Part shown: piece by piece, positions 62,186 to 64,000 of the stretch | Numbering within the stretch: the stretch's first letter is position 1 | Layout of the letters: every line of letters starts with the position of its first letter | Origin: Azorinus chamasolen | Lineage: Eukaryota > Mollusca > Bivalvia > Cardiida > Solecurtidae | Assembly: GCA_963576725.1 (NCBI GenBank) | Contig: OY755252.1 | Span: 51,795,059 to 51,859,058 of the forward strand | DNA: 64,000 nucleotides | Direction of reading: 5' to 3' | The notes under the pieces: generated by a model | The model's database searches: none | What the model was told of the DNA's origin: nothing | Seen by the model: only the letters and a program-made list of their open reading frames with translations | Program-made: the position numbers and the translations under genes

Positions 62186-63766
62186 AACAAGAGGGCCAGA
62201 ATGGCCCTGACATCGCTCACCCGACAATCAGAGGAGAAGATTTTCAAAGTTTTCACTACATGTTTCTATTGAAAACTGACCACCCCTGTTGCGGTGCCAA
62301 TTTTGACCCCAGGGGCATAATTTATATAACTTTTACATGTATAGAGGACCTGAACATGATGCCATGTGCCAAATATGAAATCTGAGAAGATTCCAGCTTC
62401 AGGAGAAGATTTTCAAAGTTTTCACTATATATATGTTTCTATTGAAAACTGACCTCCCCTGGGGCAGTGCCAAATTAGACTCCAGGGGCATAATTTATAT
62501 AACTTTTGTAGAGGACAGAAACATGGTGCTATGTGCCAAATATGAAAGCTGAGAACCCTGTTGATTCAGAGAAGATTTTCAAGGTTTTCACTTTATGTTT
62601 CTATAGACAACATTTCTAACAGATGACAGAAACTCAGTGTTATAACCCTATCTGTGACTGCTGAGTATGAGTTGACTGAATTTAGAACATAGTTTGGATT
62701 CTGATCTGGCACATATGTAACTTCATATGTGGTTTGTACAAGAGAGTTAATTGTAAGATTGATATGTATTAAAAACAGTGTGAACAAACTTAAACAAGCA
62801 GACAACAATTCTGAAGCAGATAACATCACAGTACTGACAGAATGGGTTGTGCATAGAACATTGGAACTTGTATTAGGCTGAACTTCACAACAGGTACACT
62901 GATAGGCTCTATATTGATAGCTGACAGCTTAATGCAAGGCATAGGTATGAAAAAAAGCTTTAAGAGCTTTTTGCATTTTGAGAATTATCCAAATAGTTTT
63001 CTCAAATCTAAAAAGGGTGTGTATTATTTGTCTAAACACAATTTCTACTCTACTGATCAGGCTAAGGGTCATTACATCAGCACTCACACTGGCTAGTCTC
63101 AGTCTGATATTAAGGGGGAACCTTTAAATTGTAGTTTCTGATGTGAAGACGTCTATACACACAGGGCAGGATCAATTTTAACCTCAGAACTATGATATTA
63201 ACAAAACTCATAAAGGCACATGCTAAGTAAATCTATACAACAAAAATCTAAACTCTGGGATATGTGGTTTTTGCAAAGAAGGTTTTTAAAGTTTTTTCCT
63301 ACATGCATAACTAGTGATCTAATTTGGGCTGTTTAAGCAGTCAGCTACAAAAAACTGACAATCCCTGGGGCGGGACCAATTTTGACCCTAGGTGCATATT
63401 TTGTACATAACTTTTGTAGAAGACCTGAAGTTGAAGCTATGTGCCAAATATGAAAGCTGAGAACCTTTTAGTTTCAGAGGAGAAACATTTCAAAGTTTTC
63501 ACTATGTTTCTATTGAAAACTGAACACCCCTGGGGCGGGGCCAATTTTGACCCCAGGGGCATAATTTATATAACTTTTGTAGAGGACCTACAGATGATGC
63601 TATGTACCAAAGATGAAAGCTGAGAACCTTGTATATTCAGAGGAGAAGATTTTTAAAGGTTGAAATTGTTGACGCCCCACGACGGACGACGCACGTCGAC
63701 AGACTACGGACATCAGGCGATCACAAAAGCTAACCCTGAGCACAAAGTGCTCTGGTGAGCTAAAAA
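62186..63766 (+). mobile_element. HL-A element with a non-tandem middle
   Basis: Head AACAAGAGGGCCAGAATGG + CCCTGACATCGCTCACC, two and a half normal units to about 62600, then a middle also found at 25.0-26.7 kb (GACAACATTTCTAACAGATG, AGTTTGGATTCTGATCTG, AACAGTGTGAACAAAC, GACAACAATTCTGAAGCAGA, CAATTTTAACCTCAGAACTA). Two more normal units, a GACGGACGACGCACGTCGAC run and a tail hairpin CCTGAGCACAAAGTGCTCTG + GTGAGCTAAAAA follow. The short frames inside are not genes. Confidence 0.8.
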
Positions 63767-64000
63767 CATTTCGACTGGATCCAAATGAGCTGTGAAATAT
63801 GCATCAGGGACAGTCTGGAGAAGTGTCCCCTTCTTTGGGAAAAGTACTCAATAAGGGGTTATCAATCTTCCTGAACTTGGGCAGTAAATTGGCGGGAATG
63901 GTCTCTTATTTCTTAGATTTAGGCTTGAAATAAACTGTTGTTTTAGCACTATATTGATGTTTAAGTTCACAGAAGTAAATACGTTATTTTATTTATTATT
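63767..64000. other. Unassigned window end
   Basis: No feature recognised in the last 230 bases. Confidence 0.3.

Overview
The window looks like repeat-packed intergenic or intronic DNA from a marine invertebrate, most likely a bivalve mollusc (probably a clam-like heterodont). The reasons are its AT-rich composition with CpG-rich islands inside transposons, tRNA-derived SINEs, Penelope-like and other non-LTR retroelement remnants, and many elements of the hairpin-ended, tandem-core type ('pearl'/Helentron-like) that I know from bivalves. The organism is an inference. I found no host protein-coding gene, rRNA gene or ordinary tRNA gene that I can support; nearly all short ORFs fall inside repeats.

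Four kinds of repeat fill the window. (1) TTAA-flanked short elements of about 170-260 bp, called here TTAA-1 to TTAA-5. They begin TTAACCC and end GGGTTAA, and each has a long central palindrome. (2) Hairpin-headed elements, called HL here. They usually start AACAAGA followed at once by a small hairpin, have a core of about 130-165 bp tandem units, and end in a second hairpin followed by TAAAA or similar. (3) TA-flanked CAGT...ACTG elements (pogo/Tc1-mariner-like MITEs). (4) Single TIR elements: a hAT-like one at 28349-30340, one at 35498-36374 and one at 58348-59287. Many are nested, and the nesting gives usable target-site duplications.

Layout. 1-440: a 44-bp satellite resembling the TTAA hairpin core. 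0.5-9.7 kb: mixed TTAA, pogo-like and HL elements plus a 28-bp minisatellite. 9.7-18.8 kb: sparser, with a SINE at 14.65 kb. 18.85-22.39 kb: one HL element split by a 5'-truncated non-LTR retrotransposon that keeps a 451-codon open frame and a 7-bp TSD. 24.8-26.5 kb: a higher-order array of palindromes. 28.2-30.5 kb: an HL element split by a hAT-like element. 30.7-37.4 kb: pogo-like elements, TTAA copies and a GATC-rich TIR element. 38.3-43.7 kb: long HL tandem cores. 44-50 kb: TTAA elements split by HL elements, and an HL core carrying nuclear-receptor-like DR1 motifs. 51.3-54.4 kb: an HL-like element on the minus strand holding a broken Penelope-like element with RT and GIY-YIG parts. 54.4-64 kb: TTAA copies, a reverse SINE, a TIR element, a LINE pseudogene and a last HL element.

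The most interesting signal is in the TTAA palindromes. Families with quite different sequence keep the same off-centre mismatch (CCTGAT in one arm, ATCTGG in the other). The same palindrome also appears to have seeded a satellite, and expansions of other TTAA sequence produced a minisatellite and a higher-order array.
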